Positions 34,360 through 45,816 of a stretch of DNA of 64,000 nucleotides are shown here, one piece after another. The DNA comes from Budorcas taxicolor. Lineage: Eukaryota; Chordata; Mammalia; Artiodactyla; Bovidae. A program made the position numbers and the translations under genes. The notes beneath the pieces are model-generated. The model was not told the DNA's origin. It ran no database searches and worked only from the letters and a program-made list of their open reading frames with translations. Location: the NCBI RefSeq assembly GCF_023091745.1, contig NC_068913.1, positions 38,818,501-38,882,500 on the forward strand, given 5' to 3'. How positions within the stretch are numbered: position 1 is the first letter of the stretch; each line of letters begins with the position of its first letter.

Positions 34360-34562
34360 ATATGTGTGCTCAATTGTGTCCAGCTCTTTGTGACCCCATG
34401 GATTATAACTGCCAGGCTCCTCTGTCCATGGAAATTTCTGGGCAAGAATACTTCAGTGGGTTGCCGTTTCCTCCTCCAGAGTATCTTCCCAACTCAGGGA
34501 TTAAATCCATGTCTCCTATATTGGCAGGCAGATTCTCTACTACTGAGCCACCTGAGAAGCCC
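34360..34562 (-). mobile_element. Bov-tA SINE inside L1
   Basis: Reverse Bov-tA from gtgctcaattgtgtccagct to the head near gagccacctgagaagc. Its host flanks tatgtggtg (left, now partly copied around the BovA) and tacgtggtg (right) differ at one base, a decayed target duplication in the L1. Confidence 0.9.
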
Positions 34563-34769
34563 CATACGTGGTGACAGATCTTAACATTCTGGTGATCATC
34601 TTACAATATATACAAATACTGAAGCACTATTCTGTACACCTGAAACTAATATAGTGCTATATTGCAATTATACCCCTATTGTTTAAAAAGTTCCATGAAC
34701 AGACTGATGATAAAAGTCTCCAATATACTAGAGGAAAAGTTAGTGCTTAAAATAACATGTATACTAAAC

Positions 34770-34990
34770 TTTCTGTAAAAATGGGACAAATAATATATGC
34801 ACATAAAGAAACAGGAAGGATATACGTATGAATTATACAAAAGTTACTAGGAGCAGTTATGTGTAGGAGTTGGGTAGATAGTGTTTAGATGGAGGGAGGA
34901 CATGGATGAATGGAAAATTTTTCACTGTTCATTTTTTTACAGTTTATTGGTTTTGAACCCTGTGAATATATTGCCTAGTCAAAAAATTAT
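34770..34990 (+). mobile_element. Possible old L1 3' end
   Basis: ttctgtaaaaatgggacaa, a tatacgtatgaattatacaa segment and cactgttcatttttttacag are in an order that recalls the 3' end of old L1M elements. Weak. Confidence 0.35.
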
Positions 34991-35776
34991 CTTTCATTTG
35001 TTGTAAGCTGTTCAAAAAGCCCACATTTTCAAAGTCAAACTTTATACCAGATAATGCAATTATGAAAAGGTCATTCTTAGAGAGAGTATCTATTAAAAAA
35101 AATATAGGAATTATATAGGAAAACTTGTCATAAACCTTACATTTTCATTGGTTTTCTTCTCCCCCAAATTCCCTAATAAAAGCTCATTTTATTCACTTCA
35201 TGATTGTGTCTTGTGTAATTTTAGCATAAGCTGGGTTTTCCATATGATATTATCATAAACTTTTAGGTTGACTAGGAAACCCAAACACAGATCTGAATTA
35301 CAAACCTCAGGCATTTTCTAAGCAGGAAAGACAAGGTGTGCCACATTCTAGAAACAGAAAGGCTGAGTTAACTATAAATGAAATGAGTCATTCTTCCCTG
35401 TTGCTTTTGTCCTTTTGAGTAATTTGGATGACTCACTAAAAGGAGATCAAAGTAGGATATTGTAGGCTTACCACCAAGTATTGTCACTTTACTATACTGG
35501 GACAATGGCTATCAATAAGTAAGCAAGGGAACTCCCTCTCTGCCACGCACATGCACACACATCTACACACACACAGAACAGCATTCAGGCTTTCTTCCTT
35601 TCAGCATACTTTGCTTCATTGCACTTCACAAATACTAAGTATTTTACAAATTGAAGGTTTGGAGCAACTCTGTGCAGAGAGTCTATTGGGGCCATTTTTT
35701 CCAACTGCATCTGCTCCTTTGGTGTCTCTATTTCACATTCTGATAATTCTCATCATATTTCAAGCTTTTTAAAAAA
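34991..35776. other. No recognised gene; small CA tract
   Basis: Contains an imperfect CA-rich tract at 35543-35577. The rest is AT-rich with no coding signal; the 73-codon plus frame at 35551-35772 starts in the CA tract and is not a gene. Confidence 0.5.
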
Positions 35777-36110
35777 ATATTCATTCATTTTTATCTCTGT
35801 TGGGTCTTCATTGCTGTGTGGACTGTTCCCAAGTTGCAGCAGGCAGGGGCTACTATTCGCTGCAGTACACAAGCTTCTCATTGCAGTGGCTTCTCTCGTG
35901 CAGCCCAGGCTCTAGGGGAACACAGGCTATAGTAGTTGTAGTACATGAGCTTGGTAGATGCACTTCCTGGGTCTAGAGCTCAGGCTTAATAGATGTGGTG
36001 CACGGACTTAGTTATTTGTAGCATGTGGGATCTTCCCAGACCAGGAATAAAACCCATGTCCCCTGCATTGGCAGGCGGATTCTTTACCACTGAGTCTAGG
36101 GAAGCCTTCA
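35777..36110 (-). mobile_element. CHR-2-type SINE
   Basis: Reverse orientation: body words tgttgggtcttcattgctgt, agttgcagcaggcaggggct and gtagcatgtgggatcttccc, then the tRNA-like part with gaataaaacccatgtcccct (B box in reverse), gcattggcaggcggattctt and ctagggaagcc. Long (334 bp) and fairly complete for this older cetartiodactyl family. Confidence 0.88.
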
Positions 36111-36273
36111 GACTCTTTCCTTATTATTATATTTGTTATGGTGACCTGTGACCAGTGATCTTTGATGTTACAACTGCAAAAAGATTACAACTAGTTTAAG
36201 GCTCAGATGATGGTTAAAACACTTCTAAGATATATATACTTTTCTTCAGACATAATGCTATCACACACTTACT

Positions 36274-36495
36274 GAAAGTGAAAGTGAAGTCACTCAGTCA
36301 TGTTAGACTCTTTGCGACCCCTTTGGACTGTAGCCTACCAGGCTTCTCTGTCCACGAGATTTTCAAGGCAAGAATACTGGAATGGGTTGCCATTTCCTTC
36401 TCCAGGGAATCTTCCTGACTCAGGTATCAAACCCAGGTCTCCTGAGTTGTAGGCAGACATTTTTACCATCTGAGCCACCAGGGAAATCACTAGTG
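36274..36495 (-). mobile_element. Bov-tA SINE with 17-bp target duplication
   Basis: Reverse Bov-tA with a gaaagtgaaagtgaa tail. The 17-bp word gctatcacacacttact occurs at 36257-36273 and 36496-36512 without mismatch, the longest clear target duplication in the window. Confidence 0.96.
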
Positions 36496-36664
36496 GCTAT
36501 CACACACTTACTAGACTATGGCATAATAGAATCATAATTTATATGTACTGAGAAATGTAAAAATTCATGTGTGACTCACTTTACTACAGTGGTCTGGAAA
36601 CAAACTTATAACAGCTCCCAGGTCTGCCTTTATGCACTTACTTTGAGTTGCATAGGAAGGAACC

Positions 36665-36677
36665 TTTTTTTTTTTTT
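36665..36677 (+). repeat. Poly-T run (13 T)
   Basis: T13 followed by cttgaaatcg. It could be the reversed tail of an old retroposon; none is identifiable beside it. Confidence 0.85.
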
Positions 36678-36761
36678 CTTGAAATCGATGCCAAAAGCTC
36701 AGTTTCTCTAGATAGGTGCCAGATCAAATCTCAGAGATAGAGTTTTGGGTGAAGATGTTAT

Positions 36762-37602
36762 GTTGTTCAGTTGCTAAGTCATGTCTGATTCTTTGTGACC
36801 CCATGGACTGCAGAACTCAAGACTTCCCTGTCCTTCACTGTCAACCAGAGTTTGTCCAAATTTACAACCATTGAGTTAGTGATGCCATCCAAATCTCATC
36901 ATCTGTCATCCCCTTCTCTTGCTCTCAATCTTTCCCAGCATCAGGGCCTTTTTCCAGTGAGTCAGCTCTTCACATCAGGTGGCCAAAGTATTGGAGCTTC
37001 AGCTTCAGCATCAGTCCTTCCAATGAATATTTAGTGTTGATTTCCTTTAGGATTGACTGGTTTGATATCCTTGCTGTTCAAGGGACTCTCAAGAGTCTTC
37101 TCCAACACCACAATTCAAAAGCATCAGTTCTTCAGTGCTCAGCCTTCCTTATAGTCCAACACTTAACATCTGTACATGACTCCTGGAAAAACCATAGCTT
37201 TGTTTATGCAGACATCTGTTGGCAAAGTGATTATCTCTGCTTTTTAAAATGATGTCTAGGTTTGCCATAGCTTTCCTCCCAAGGAACAAGCATCTTTTCA
37301 TATCATGGCTGCAGTTACAGTCTGCAGTGATTTGGGAGACCAAGAAAAAACATCTGCCACTGTTTCCATTTTTTCCCTCATTTATTTGCCATGAAATGAT
37401 GGGACCAGATTCCATGATCCTGGTTTTTTGAATGTTGAGTTTTAAGCCAGCTATTTTACTCTCCTTTTTAACGTTCATCAAGAGGCTCTTTAATTCCTCT
37501 TCTCTTTCTGCCATGAGGGTGGTATCATTTGCCCATTTGAGGTTATTGATGTTTTTCTCAGCAATCTTGATTCCATCTTGTGCTTCACCCAGTCTGGCAT
37601 TT
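36762..37602 (-). mobile_element. BovB 3' third, left part of a mosaic
   Basis: Minus BovB 3' end from a poor tail at 36762 to gtctggcatttt near 37602, just 5' of RT motif C. Motif C reads WAND in place of YADD, so a catalytic Asp is gone. The copy breaks abruptly into a SINE fragment. Confidence 0.9.
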
Positions 37603-37604
37603 TG

Positions 37605-37657
37605 CACCACTCCAGTATTCTTGCCTGGAAAATCCCATGGATGGAGGAGCCTGGTGG
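37605..37657 (+). mobile_element. BovA fragment at a rearrangement junction
   Basis: Only 53 bp of a BovA unit: caccactccagtattcttgc through to gaggagcctggtgg. It has no tail or head and lies between two BovB pieces of opposite orientation, followed by about 20 bp of unassigned sequence. Confidence 0.85.
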
Positions 37658-37678
37658 AGGCTCCTTTATTGTGCTCAT

Positions 37679-38035
37679 GTTGGAGAAGACTCTTGAGAGT
37701 CCCTTGGATTACAAGGAGATTCAACCAGTCCATCCTAAAGGAGATCAGTCTTAGGTATTCTTTGGAAGGAATGATGCTGAGGCTGAAACTCCAATACTTT
37801 GGCCACCTCATGTGAACAGTTGACTCATTGGAAAAGACTCTGATGCTGGGAGGGACTAGGGGCAGGAGGAGAAGGGGACGACAGAGGATGAGATGGCTGG
37901 AAGGCATCACCGACTCGATGGACGTGAGTCTGAGTGAACACGGGGAATTGGTGATGGAAAGGGAGGGCTGGTGTGCTGCAATTCACGGTGTCGCAAAGAG
38001 TCAGACATGACTGAGAGACTGAACTGAACTGAACT
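37679..38035 (+). mobile_element. BovB 3' end, inverted relative to its neighbours
   Basis: Plus BovB 3' end from tgttggagaagactcttgag to tgaactgaactgaact. It is less diverged than the flanking minus BovB parts. It contains the C-terminal coding end (60 codons at 37828-38010). Confidence 0.93.
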
Positions 38036-39213
38036 GGCATGAAATGTTTCCTTGGTATCTCTAATTTTCTTGAAGAGATCTCCATTCTTTCCTATTCTGT
38101 TGTTTTCCTCTATTTCTTCGCATTGTTCAGTTAAGAAGGCTTCTTTACCTCTCTTTGTTATTCTTTGGAACTCTGCTTTCAGATGGGTATATCTTTCCCT
38201 TCCTCCTTGCCTTTTGCTTTCTTCTTTTCTTAGCTATTTGTAAGGCCTCCTTAGACAACCGTTTTGTCTTCTCGCATTTCTTTCTCTATGGAATGGTTTT
38301 GGTCATTGCCTCCTGTACAGCGTCATGAACCTCCATACATATTTCTTCAGGCATCCTATTAAAACTAATCCCTTGTATCTGTTCATCACCTCTACTGTAT
38401 AATCATAAGATTTAGGTCATATCTGAATGGCCTAGTGGTTTTTCCCTAGTTTTTTTCAATTTAAATCTGTATTTTGCAATACAGAGCTCATGATCTGAGC
38501 CACAGTTAGCTCCAAGTCTTGTTTTTGCTGACAGTACAGGGCTTCTCCTTCTTTGACTGCAAAGAATATAATCAATCTGATGTCAATATAGACCATCTGG
38601 TGATCTCCATGTGTAGAGTCATTTCTTGTGCTGTGGGAAGAGAGTGTTTGCTATGACCAGTGTGTTTTCTTGGCAAAACTCTGTTAGCCTTTGCCTTGTT
38701 TCATTTTGTACTCTAAGGCCAGACTTGCCTGTTACTCCTGGTATCTCTTGACTTCCTACTTTTGCATTCCAAACCCCTATGTTGAGAAGGACATCTTTTT
38801 GTGGTGTTAGTCTAGAACATCTTCTAGGTCTTCATAGAATCATTCAACTTCTCTGACATCTGTGGTTGGGTCATAAACTTGGATTGCTGTGATGCTGAAT
38901 GGCTCACCTAGCAAACAAACTGAGATCATTCTGTTGTTTTTGAGATTGCACCCAAGTACTGCATTTTGGACTCTTTTTTTTTGAATACAAGGGCTATTCC
39001 ATTTCTTCTAAGGGTTTCTTGCCCACAATAGTAGATTTAATGGTCATGTGAATTCACCCATTCTTGTTCATTGGAGTTCACTGAATGCTAAAATGTTGAT
39101 GTTCACTCCTGCCATCTCCTAATTGACCATGTCCAATTTATCTTGATTCATGAACCCAACATTCCAGGTTCCTATGCAATATTGTTCTTTAGAGGATTGG
39201 ACTTGATTGCTTT
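38036..39213 (-). mobile_element. BovB middle and endonuclease region, no 3' end
   Basis: Minus BovB that starts abruptly at ggcatgaaatgtttccttgg (pre-RT region) and runs upstream through the endonuclease region to ttggacttga near 39213. Recognisable parts include the SDHE region near 38488 and the start of ORF2 near 39150. It has no RT core and no 3' tail. Together with 36762-37602 it could be one old BovB whose centre was replaced. Confidence 0.9.
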
Positions 39214-39540
39214 GCCAGGCAAAGGGAGAGAGAGTGGACTCCTTTCAAGAAAAAATGTGTCCCAACTGTGGAGGAATTGTTCTAGGGTTTTTCATAGTGT
39301 CTCTGACAAGATTAGACTGTGTGCAGGCCTTGCACTTCCTTAATCGCATCTCCTAATCTTCATGAGATTCTCCAGTCCCTCTAATCTTGCCACAAGTGAT
39401 TTCCTGGCTGTTCCCCCCTTGACTAGGATCTGTTCAAATCTTCCCTTGGAAACTCAGGAAAGGTCATGGAGACTGGAGTCTCACCTACAAAAAATGGGAC
39501 ACAAAAGTGTTTCCCTCCCCACAGGACCCCACTTGGTTTC
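39214..39540. other. Unidentified GC-richer block next to BovB
   Basis: About 330 bp, richer in CT/GC than the surroundings, joined directly to the 5' side of a BovB. It includes agattagactgtgtgcaggc, agattctccagtccctctaa and ctccccacaggacccc. It does not match the 5' UTR repeats of the full-length BovB in this window. It may be an LTR, a satellite-derived piece or another BovB 5' variant. Confidence 0.4.
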
Positions 39541-41859
39541 AGAATTAAATAAATTATGTATAATTATTGCTACAATAGAGCACAAACATCTATACCAAAC
39601 TACTTTAATGTGAAGATCCCACTACAATGAGTTTAGGTTACCTAACTGTGAATTGTGGTTTTCAAAACAAAAATGGAGTTTAAGCACTTTCAGATGTCAG
39701 TCATGAAACTCAGAAAATTAAAGCAATCAATAATTTTCTTTGTCTAGTTTCAGTTATAGATACAATTATGAAACATATTGAAAACTTGAGGATTTATCTG
39801 ATTCTGTATTTCAGCCACAAAATTTTAAATGTTATGTGAACTTAAACTGTTCACCAAATTTTGAAGATGAATGTGTCTCTACTTCAAATCTGAATACAAA
39901 ATAGTAAATAGTAACTTAAATATTTAGCCCTAGTTCTTCAATATTGAGAGTTGCTTTACTGTAAAATTAGTACTGAATATTTTATTACTTACACAAGTGC
40001 TTTACTGGTGACACCTTTTATATAATCTGGACATAAATTGTAAGACAGAAAATGTTGCTAAAGATTGTGTCTTTGCTACAGTAGAGTGTTCTATCTACTT
40101 TTAAGCAAGCATTGCAGCAACTATAGAAAACTACTAAAATCAATGAAACTTCAAGTTTAAAAACATTACTTCTAAACAGAATATAAGTTGTATAATAAAG
40201 CAGTATGTATCTATATACCACTCAAAAGAAATAGAGTTCATATTTTAACTAAAACACTCGATTATTAACAATAAACCAGGAAAAGGGTTTACTAAAACTT
40301 TGCTCTTTAATTACAAAGATTGAATTTTGCTTAAGAATATGCAAAAATAGAATGATCCTCAGACAATTACCATTAACAGATGTTGTGCAAGCAATTTGTT
40401 TTTAACAGGCATCAGCAGGAAGGAGAAACTACTAATTCTACCAAAACTAACACTTATTTCACTCCAGAACACACACAACTGGATTTTTAAGCCTCATCTA
40501 TGTACAGAATATCAAACACCTGCTAGTTATCCTAAATAGGAAAAATAAAATCAGATATTTTTCTGGAAAAACATTTTTTTAAAAAAGAAAATGATTCATA
40601 AAGAAAAAAAGTGAATTAACTATGTTGAAAATAATAATGTACAAACTTTGTTTGCTAACATCCATCATTTCTCAATACTTTTCTTTCTCTTTTTCCCTAT
40701 TCAAACTACTGAACTTGAAAATTAAGGTCCTCTTAATTTTTACTACAATCCTACAGAACCCCAGTCTTGTTTGTGGCAGCAGTGGACCCAGATAAAAATG
40801 ATCAATTTCCCAAACGCTCTTGTATCTAACAGTCTACATAGTTCTGGTCAATGAGATATAAGAAGTCTATTGAATGGTAACTCTGAGAGAGGTATCTCGT
40901 GTCTAAGTTTGTGATGAAAGGATTAAAAATGTGGTTTTTTTTTCCTCTAAATGAAATGTTAGAGTCCAACAGTTCTTTAAAAACAAATTTTAAGATGATA
41001 AAGCAGTGAGTTGAAAAGAGATAGGCAGTCCTTCTGTTAACCCTGTGCTTCCTAGCTCTAGCCTTCTCTTATCTCATGTGATGTTGTGTTGTTTTCTGTT
41101 GGATGTGGCTAAATCTAACATGAATACAGAGTTCCTGTGCTTATCCATAATGCCTGTGCTTTTTCATGGCACATTTGTCAGTGTTATAATTACCAAATCA
41201 TTCCATTATACCAGATTTGTAATTTCATGGTGCAGCATTTTTTCTGTAATAAGTCAGGCAGCAAAAATATTCTAACATCAGGTTTACTCCTAAGCATCAT
41301 TTCATGAATGAAATATATGGTATTTTGACACCAAAAAAGTAGAAATGCATACATGTATAAACATATACATATATATATATGTATGTATACATTTAGCTCT
41401 AAAAAACATTCTCATCTTTGTCTTCCCAGACTGTTTAAAATATTTTCATAAAAAAGCATGCACCTGTCCACATAACATTTTGGGGGACATCACTGTACTG
41501 AGCTATGCATTTCTTAGTGAAGGCCCACTGTATCCTTGTCTTTAACAAAATATCTGTGCTTAAGTTTATTTGCTGAATGATTGAATCACCCAAACAAAAA
41601 ATCCACACCCAAAGAGAAAAAAAAAAAAGAAAGAGAGAAAGAAAGAAAATGTCTTCTCTTTTCCTTTACTGGGCCAATGTGAAAATAATTTAAAATGTTC
41701 TCTGCTGATTAGTACAACAATGAAAATGATAATTTTTCTGTTGGATTGTTTATAAAATCTTGTCACTCTGAAAAGGAAAGCCCTTTGTCTTTTGGTAATC
41801 CTTTCCCAAATCTATCCTCCTTCACTGACAGAAGGCTGAGTCCTTGAGGACCACAGGTT
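39541..41859. other. No recognised gene; AT-rich
   Basis: Mostly AT-rich DNA. 40755-40880 (cagtggacccagataaaaat, gttctggtcaatgagatata) hints at an old MER-type repeat. A TA/TG tract lies at 41364-41391 and an A/GA-rich tract at 41618-41650. No coding signal; the local frames are short and motif-free. Confidence 0.45.
41618..41650 (+). repeat. A-rich / GAAA tract
   Basis: A run of A followed by GAAAGAGAGAAAGAAAG. Simple-sequence tract, possibly an old retroposon tail. Confidence 0.8.
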
Positions 41860-41965
41860 TTAGCCTGCTGCTGACAATATAACTTTACACATTGAGCCTC
41901 CCTCTGAGGGCTTTAGTTTCCTCTTCTCTGAAAGAGAGAGGACTCACCAGATGAACTGATAGTTT
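41860..41965 (+). mobile_element. Possible MIR fragment
   Basis: The central MIR-like words ataactttacacattgagcc and gggctttagtttcctcttct followed by ctgaaag are present. The 3' part is missing or too diverged. Moderate to weak call. Confidence 0.42.
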
Positions 41966-42319
41966 TTTTCACTCTGGCCTGCTATGATTATATATCCAGC
42001 TTAATCCTCCTAGGCTGTGGTTTAAGTCTCCTCTTTCCTTTTCTAACCTCTGGGGAGATGGAGATCACAGTCTCTGTGTGCTTGAAAATCATTGCTAAAT
42101 TTATCCTTCAATATTTCTAGGCAACCTGAATTACCTCATTTCCTCTATTTTTTTTTTTCTCATGTTCCCTTAATTTTAAAACTAAGCTGAGTATAGTGAC
42201 TTAAGAGTTTATGGATAACACAATGGAAGGTGGGTAAGGGTGACTCCTATATTTTACATGTTCTGGTGCTATGATTGTGGATAATATGGACAGCAGAGAC
42301 AGTTAGTAGTTACTATTAA
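41966..42319. other. No recognised feature
   Basis: Non-coding sequence up to the L1 target duplication. Confidence 0.4.
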
Positions 42320-42332
42320 AAAAAATGGTCCT

Positions 42333-42624
42333 AAGAGGGTGGGATGATTTGGGAGAATGGCATTGAAACATGTATACTATCATGTAAGAATCGAATCACC
42401 AGTCTATGTCCGATGCAGGATACAGCATGCTTGGGGCTGGTGCATGGGGATGACCCAGAGGGATGTTGTGGGGAGGGAGGGGGGAGGGGGGTTCATGTTT
42501 GGGATCGCATGTACACCCGTGGTGGATTCATGTCAATGTATGGCAAAACCAATACAGTATTGTAAAGTAAAATAAAGTAAAAATAAAAATTAAAATAAAT
42601 AAATAAATAAATAAATAAATTTTT
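42333..42624 (+). mobile_element. Ruminant L1 3' end, young, with target duplication
   Basis: L1 3' UTR: tttgggagaatggcattgaa, tggtgcatggggatgaccca, a G-rich block, cacccgtggtggattcatgt, ggcaaaaccaatacagtatt and an AAAT-rich tail at 42570-42624. The 13-bp word aaaaaatggtcct flanks it (42320-42332 and 42625-42637). Heavily 5'-truncated and little diverged. The two plus frames across it are not genes. Confidence 0.93.
42470..42491 (+). repeat. G-rich quadruplex-capable tract in the L1 3' UTR
   Basis: Four G runs (4, 3, 6 and 6 G) separated by single A residues, a strong quadruplex pattern. Polypurine G-rich tracts are a known feature of mammalian L1 3' UTRs. Confidence 0.85.
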
Positions 42625-42637
42625 AAAAAATGGTCCT

Positions 42638-44714
42638 GCATATGAAAAAAAATGCTGAAAATATGGTTCTTAAGAAGAATCTTAACTATTTTCTTTTCTG
42701 CTCTCCGTTAAAACTTTAAAATACTGCATTAGAATATGGATTTGTGTATTTCTCTCACTTATTTTGAAAAGAGAATGAGAAATATGAGGATGACTGCAAT
42801 GTTGTTCTCTAATTCTGCTTTAGAAAAATAGTATATTCTAAAATTATTAGGGAATAATATTTGTGGAAGTTTGTAATACATATAAAGACAGAGAGAGAGA
42901 ACAAGAAAAGCTCAAGAACAAAGTTTATCTTACTGTTCCCTTAGACTCTTTCCCATCTCTACTGAACAAATGAAGAAACTGTATTTCTAAGGTTTTGGAC
43001 AAAGGCCCTCAGTATTCAACAATAAAGCTCTCAAAGTATTAAGATAATTAGTCCAACTAAAACTCATTTAGAAATATCAGCAACATGAGAGAACAATAGC
43101 AAATTAACTGGAGTGAAGAGAGGCTTTGCAGATGAAGGGCTCTGGGCTTTGTCATATCTCAAATCTGTGGAGGCAGAACAAACATTCATATTAATGAACC
43201 CAAAATAGATCAAATATGCCTTAGGATACATATTTCTCTGGGGCTGTTTTTCTTGGTTGGTTGTGTGTCTTTCTTCTGTGTGTTTATACAAACACAGATG
43301 CTGAAGGTGCTAAGTTCCACCCTTGTGCCTCTTTTCCCTCAGGCTCCTTCCCTAGATCAAAGGACAACATTGTAGTTAAAGGGAACTAAATTATTTTCAT
43401 GGTAGAGAAAAAGGTAATGCTGGTGTGCACCTGTGAAACTGTTGCTCAACAGTCCATGTCATTCCTTCACTCCTAACACATTATAAATAGTCTCCCAACA
43501 GACAGTGTGACTTCAGATTGCCAGCATCTAGCCTGATGCCAGGACCAATATGGTTCTATTACTTTGTTTACATTGTGATCTTCAATATTTCTATTTATGT
43601 AAATCAGAGCAGGTCAGAAATAGAAGGGATTTGAAAGTCATTAATATAAAATTCCCTTTCCACGTGTATAAAATGGGAATAATATTTTAGATAGCTGCTG
43701 AGGAAAACAACTGAGCCTACAGAAAAGAACCTATCCCATAGTTCAAAGGAATGGCATTCTATTTGTAAAGGGCATTTTAAAATGACCTTCTATTTCTAAA
43801 TAAAATAAAACATTAGTCAGCACTCAACAAATATTGCCTAATATTTTCATAATGATGCCACCACTGATGTTTTTCCTAATGTTGATGACAGCCTGTACTT
43901 TTAAGGCATTTTTTAGACTACACACACACCCCTAGATTATTTTAGAATAATGATGTAGTTTGAGGACTTGAGATATGCATGGAGTATTAGGAATCCCTAC
44001 ACAGGTCCACTCATACTTTTGGCTTGCTCTGGGCTATTTTGAAAAGAGAAGTCAGTTAAGAGTCAAATTGTTGGATCATGTAATCATTGTCTTCTTGCGT
44101 GTTTCAGCATCTTTTTGTCTTCAAAAGACAAAACTGGTAAAGTAACTAGAGTTTATGAGAGGAGCACATTATTAGCTGTGTTGCTACTAAATATGAAGAA
44201 GCAGTGGTAATAATGAAACTGTCAAGAGATTATAGGCATGAGAAACACAAGGCTTGGTAACAAAAATGCATGCAGGTGTATTGCCTTAGGCAAAGGAAGA
44301 AGGCATATTTAACCCCTTCCGAAATGAGAAACATAGGTGCAACACAGAGAAACAAGATTAGTGTTTAAGAAGACAGGTGGTGTCATCCTTGATACTACAA
44401 ACTTTCAAGCCAGACTTACTTCTTAGAAGTTGTTCTTGTTCAGCAATGGCCGGGAGTTTTTTGGTCCCAGAGTCAGCAAAAGTGAAGCTTTCATATGGCC
44501 TCAGCAATTGGAAAACAGTACTGTGAGTCCTTGGTGTCAGTCAGGGCATCCTTGAAACATTTGTCATTTTTTCAAACATTTGTTCCTCACGTTCCATAAG
44601 TTTTCTCTATAAGAAAAGATCAATTTCAAGTGAAAACATGAAACTTTGGAATGAAAATCACACTGCCGGGTCCTTCCTTAGACATAGGGATTAGAATTGT
44701 TAAGAATTAGAGAT
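42638..44714. other. No recognised gene
   Basis: AT-rich to mixed sequence. A word near 43663-43685 (gtgtataaaatgggaataat) recalls MIR but is isolated. A short GA tract lies at 42888-42900. No coding signal. Confidence 0.45.
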
Positions 44715-44815
44715 GTGATATGTAAATCTATATTTTTAACAAGTTCTCCCAGGAAATCTTGATGCTTTGCCAAATGTAGCCGTGGTTGCAAATTCATACT
44801 ATGTAGTTATGCCTC
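44715..44815 (+). mobile_element. Probable MER5 fragment
   Basis: The words aaatctatatttttaacaag, ttctcccaggaaatcttgat and gtagccgtggttgcaaattc are in the order of the 3' half of MER5, a non-autonomous hAT (Charlie) DNA transposon. The 5' half is absent. Confidence 0.5.
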
Positions 44816-45816
44816 TCTGATGCATTAAAAAGACATAAATTGGAAGGACAGTCAGAAAGTGACAATAACTTATTTACCTAAATTTTTAGGTACCTAAAAT
44901 TTACCTAAAATTTAAAAATCACTTAAAAATTACTTTGAAACCACAATTAAAACTCTTCCAACTAAAAACAAATCAGTAAATATACAAATTCTATTCAACT
45001 TCATTATAAAAAGCTTTAGGTATGACAATAATATCAAGAAAGATCTACATAAGTGAGTTCTTTATAGCAAATTAATCTTTAGTTGTAGAGTATCCATTTA
45101 ATACGGTAAGCACATTAAGCAAAGTCAAATGTAAGATAATCTCTTTGGGCTTAATTTCCCTTAATGGATTTTGATGAAAAGCCTTAGAGTAATTCTGATT
45201 CATATTTAATTCTCAAAGGACACAGATAGCCCAGAGAGTTATCAAGTTAAATGCAAGTAATCCTAAAATACTTTTAGTATTAGAAACTGATGTGATATTG
45301 AAATTGATATTGAAATTTGGATCTCAATTTAAAGGACATGTTTAAATTTCTTATCAAATATCCATTTACTATTAATTTCCTAAATGTCAAATACCACTTT
45401 AATTTTGAAGGCTAATATATTTTTATAAATATATGTGTGTATGTGTAAGTATAAATGTGTGTATATATATATGTATATACATATGTTACCTTGTATTTTA
45501 GAATGCTTTTTGAAATTATAATGACATAAAATCCTGTTGGTGATGTTTCACATCAAGAGTTAAGTAATTGGTTTAATTTTCAGTATCAACACTGTTCAAC
45601 ATACTAAGTGAATTCTGATTCTAATATTCAAAATATATAGTATTTAAGGTAAAAACCACATGTTTTTCTACCCTTATTTAAGTTAATTTTTTACAATGGT
45701 ACCATAAAAAATAATATCTTCATTAATTTAGAAAGCAGTGATATATTCTCATAGAGTCCATTCATATATTCCACTCACTCTTGCAAAGGATTTTAATAAT
45801 GTCAACTTTAACCTAC
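44816..45816. other. No recognised gene; AT-rich
   Basis: No coding signal and no named repeat apart from the TG/TA tract listed next. Confidence 0.45.
45432..45485 (+). repeat. TG/TA microsatellite tract
   Basis: Imperfect TGTG and TATA dinucleotide repeats with interruptions; likely length-variable between individuals, which I cannot test. Confidence 0.8.

Larger units (their letters stand above)
34075..34690 (+). mobile_element. L1 3' UTR split by two SINEs
   Basis: L1 3' words are in order on both sides of the SINEs: gatgactatagttaatatta, gatcttaaaagtcctcatca, then tgtaactatgtggtg. After the SINEs the sequence resumes with cgtggtgacagatcttaaca, caatatatacaaatactgaa, tgtacacctgaaactaatat and an AT-rich end. 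L1 segments are 34075-34217 and 34563-34690. Confidence 0.88.

Noticed and set aside
37149..37910. 253-codon minus-strand frame as a possible gene
   Set aside because: It starts in the antisense of the inverted BovB 3' end, crosses a BovA scrap and enters BovB RT. It is a product of the rearrangement, with a mutated motif C.
43476..43500. TATA-like word (cattataaatagtctcc) as a promoter
   Set aside because: No downstream frame, no initiator or GC-box context, and such words are expected by chance in AT-rich DNA.
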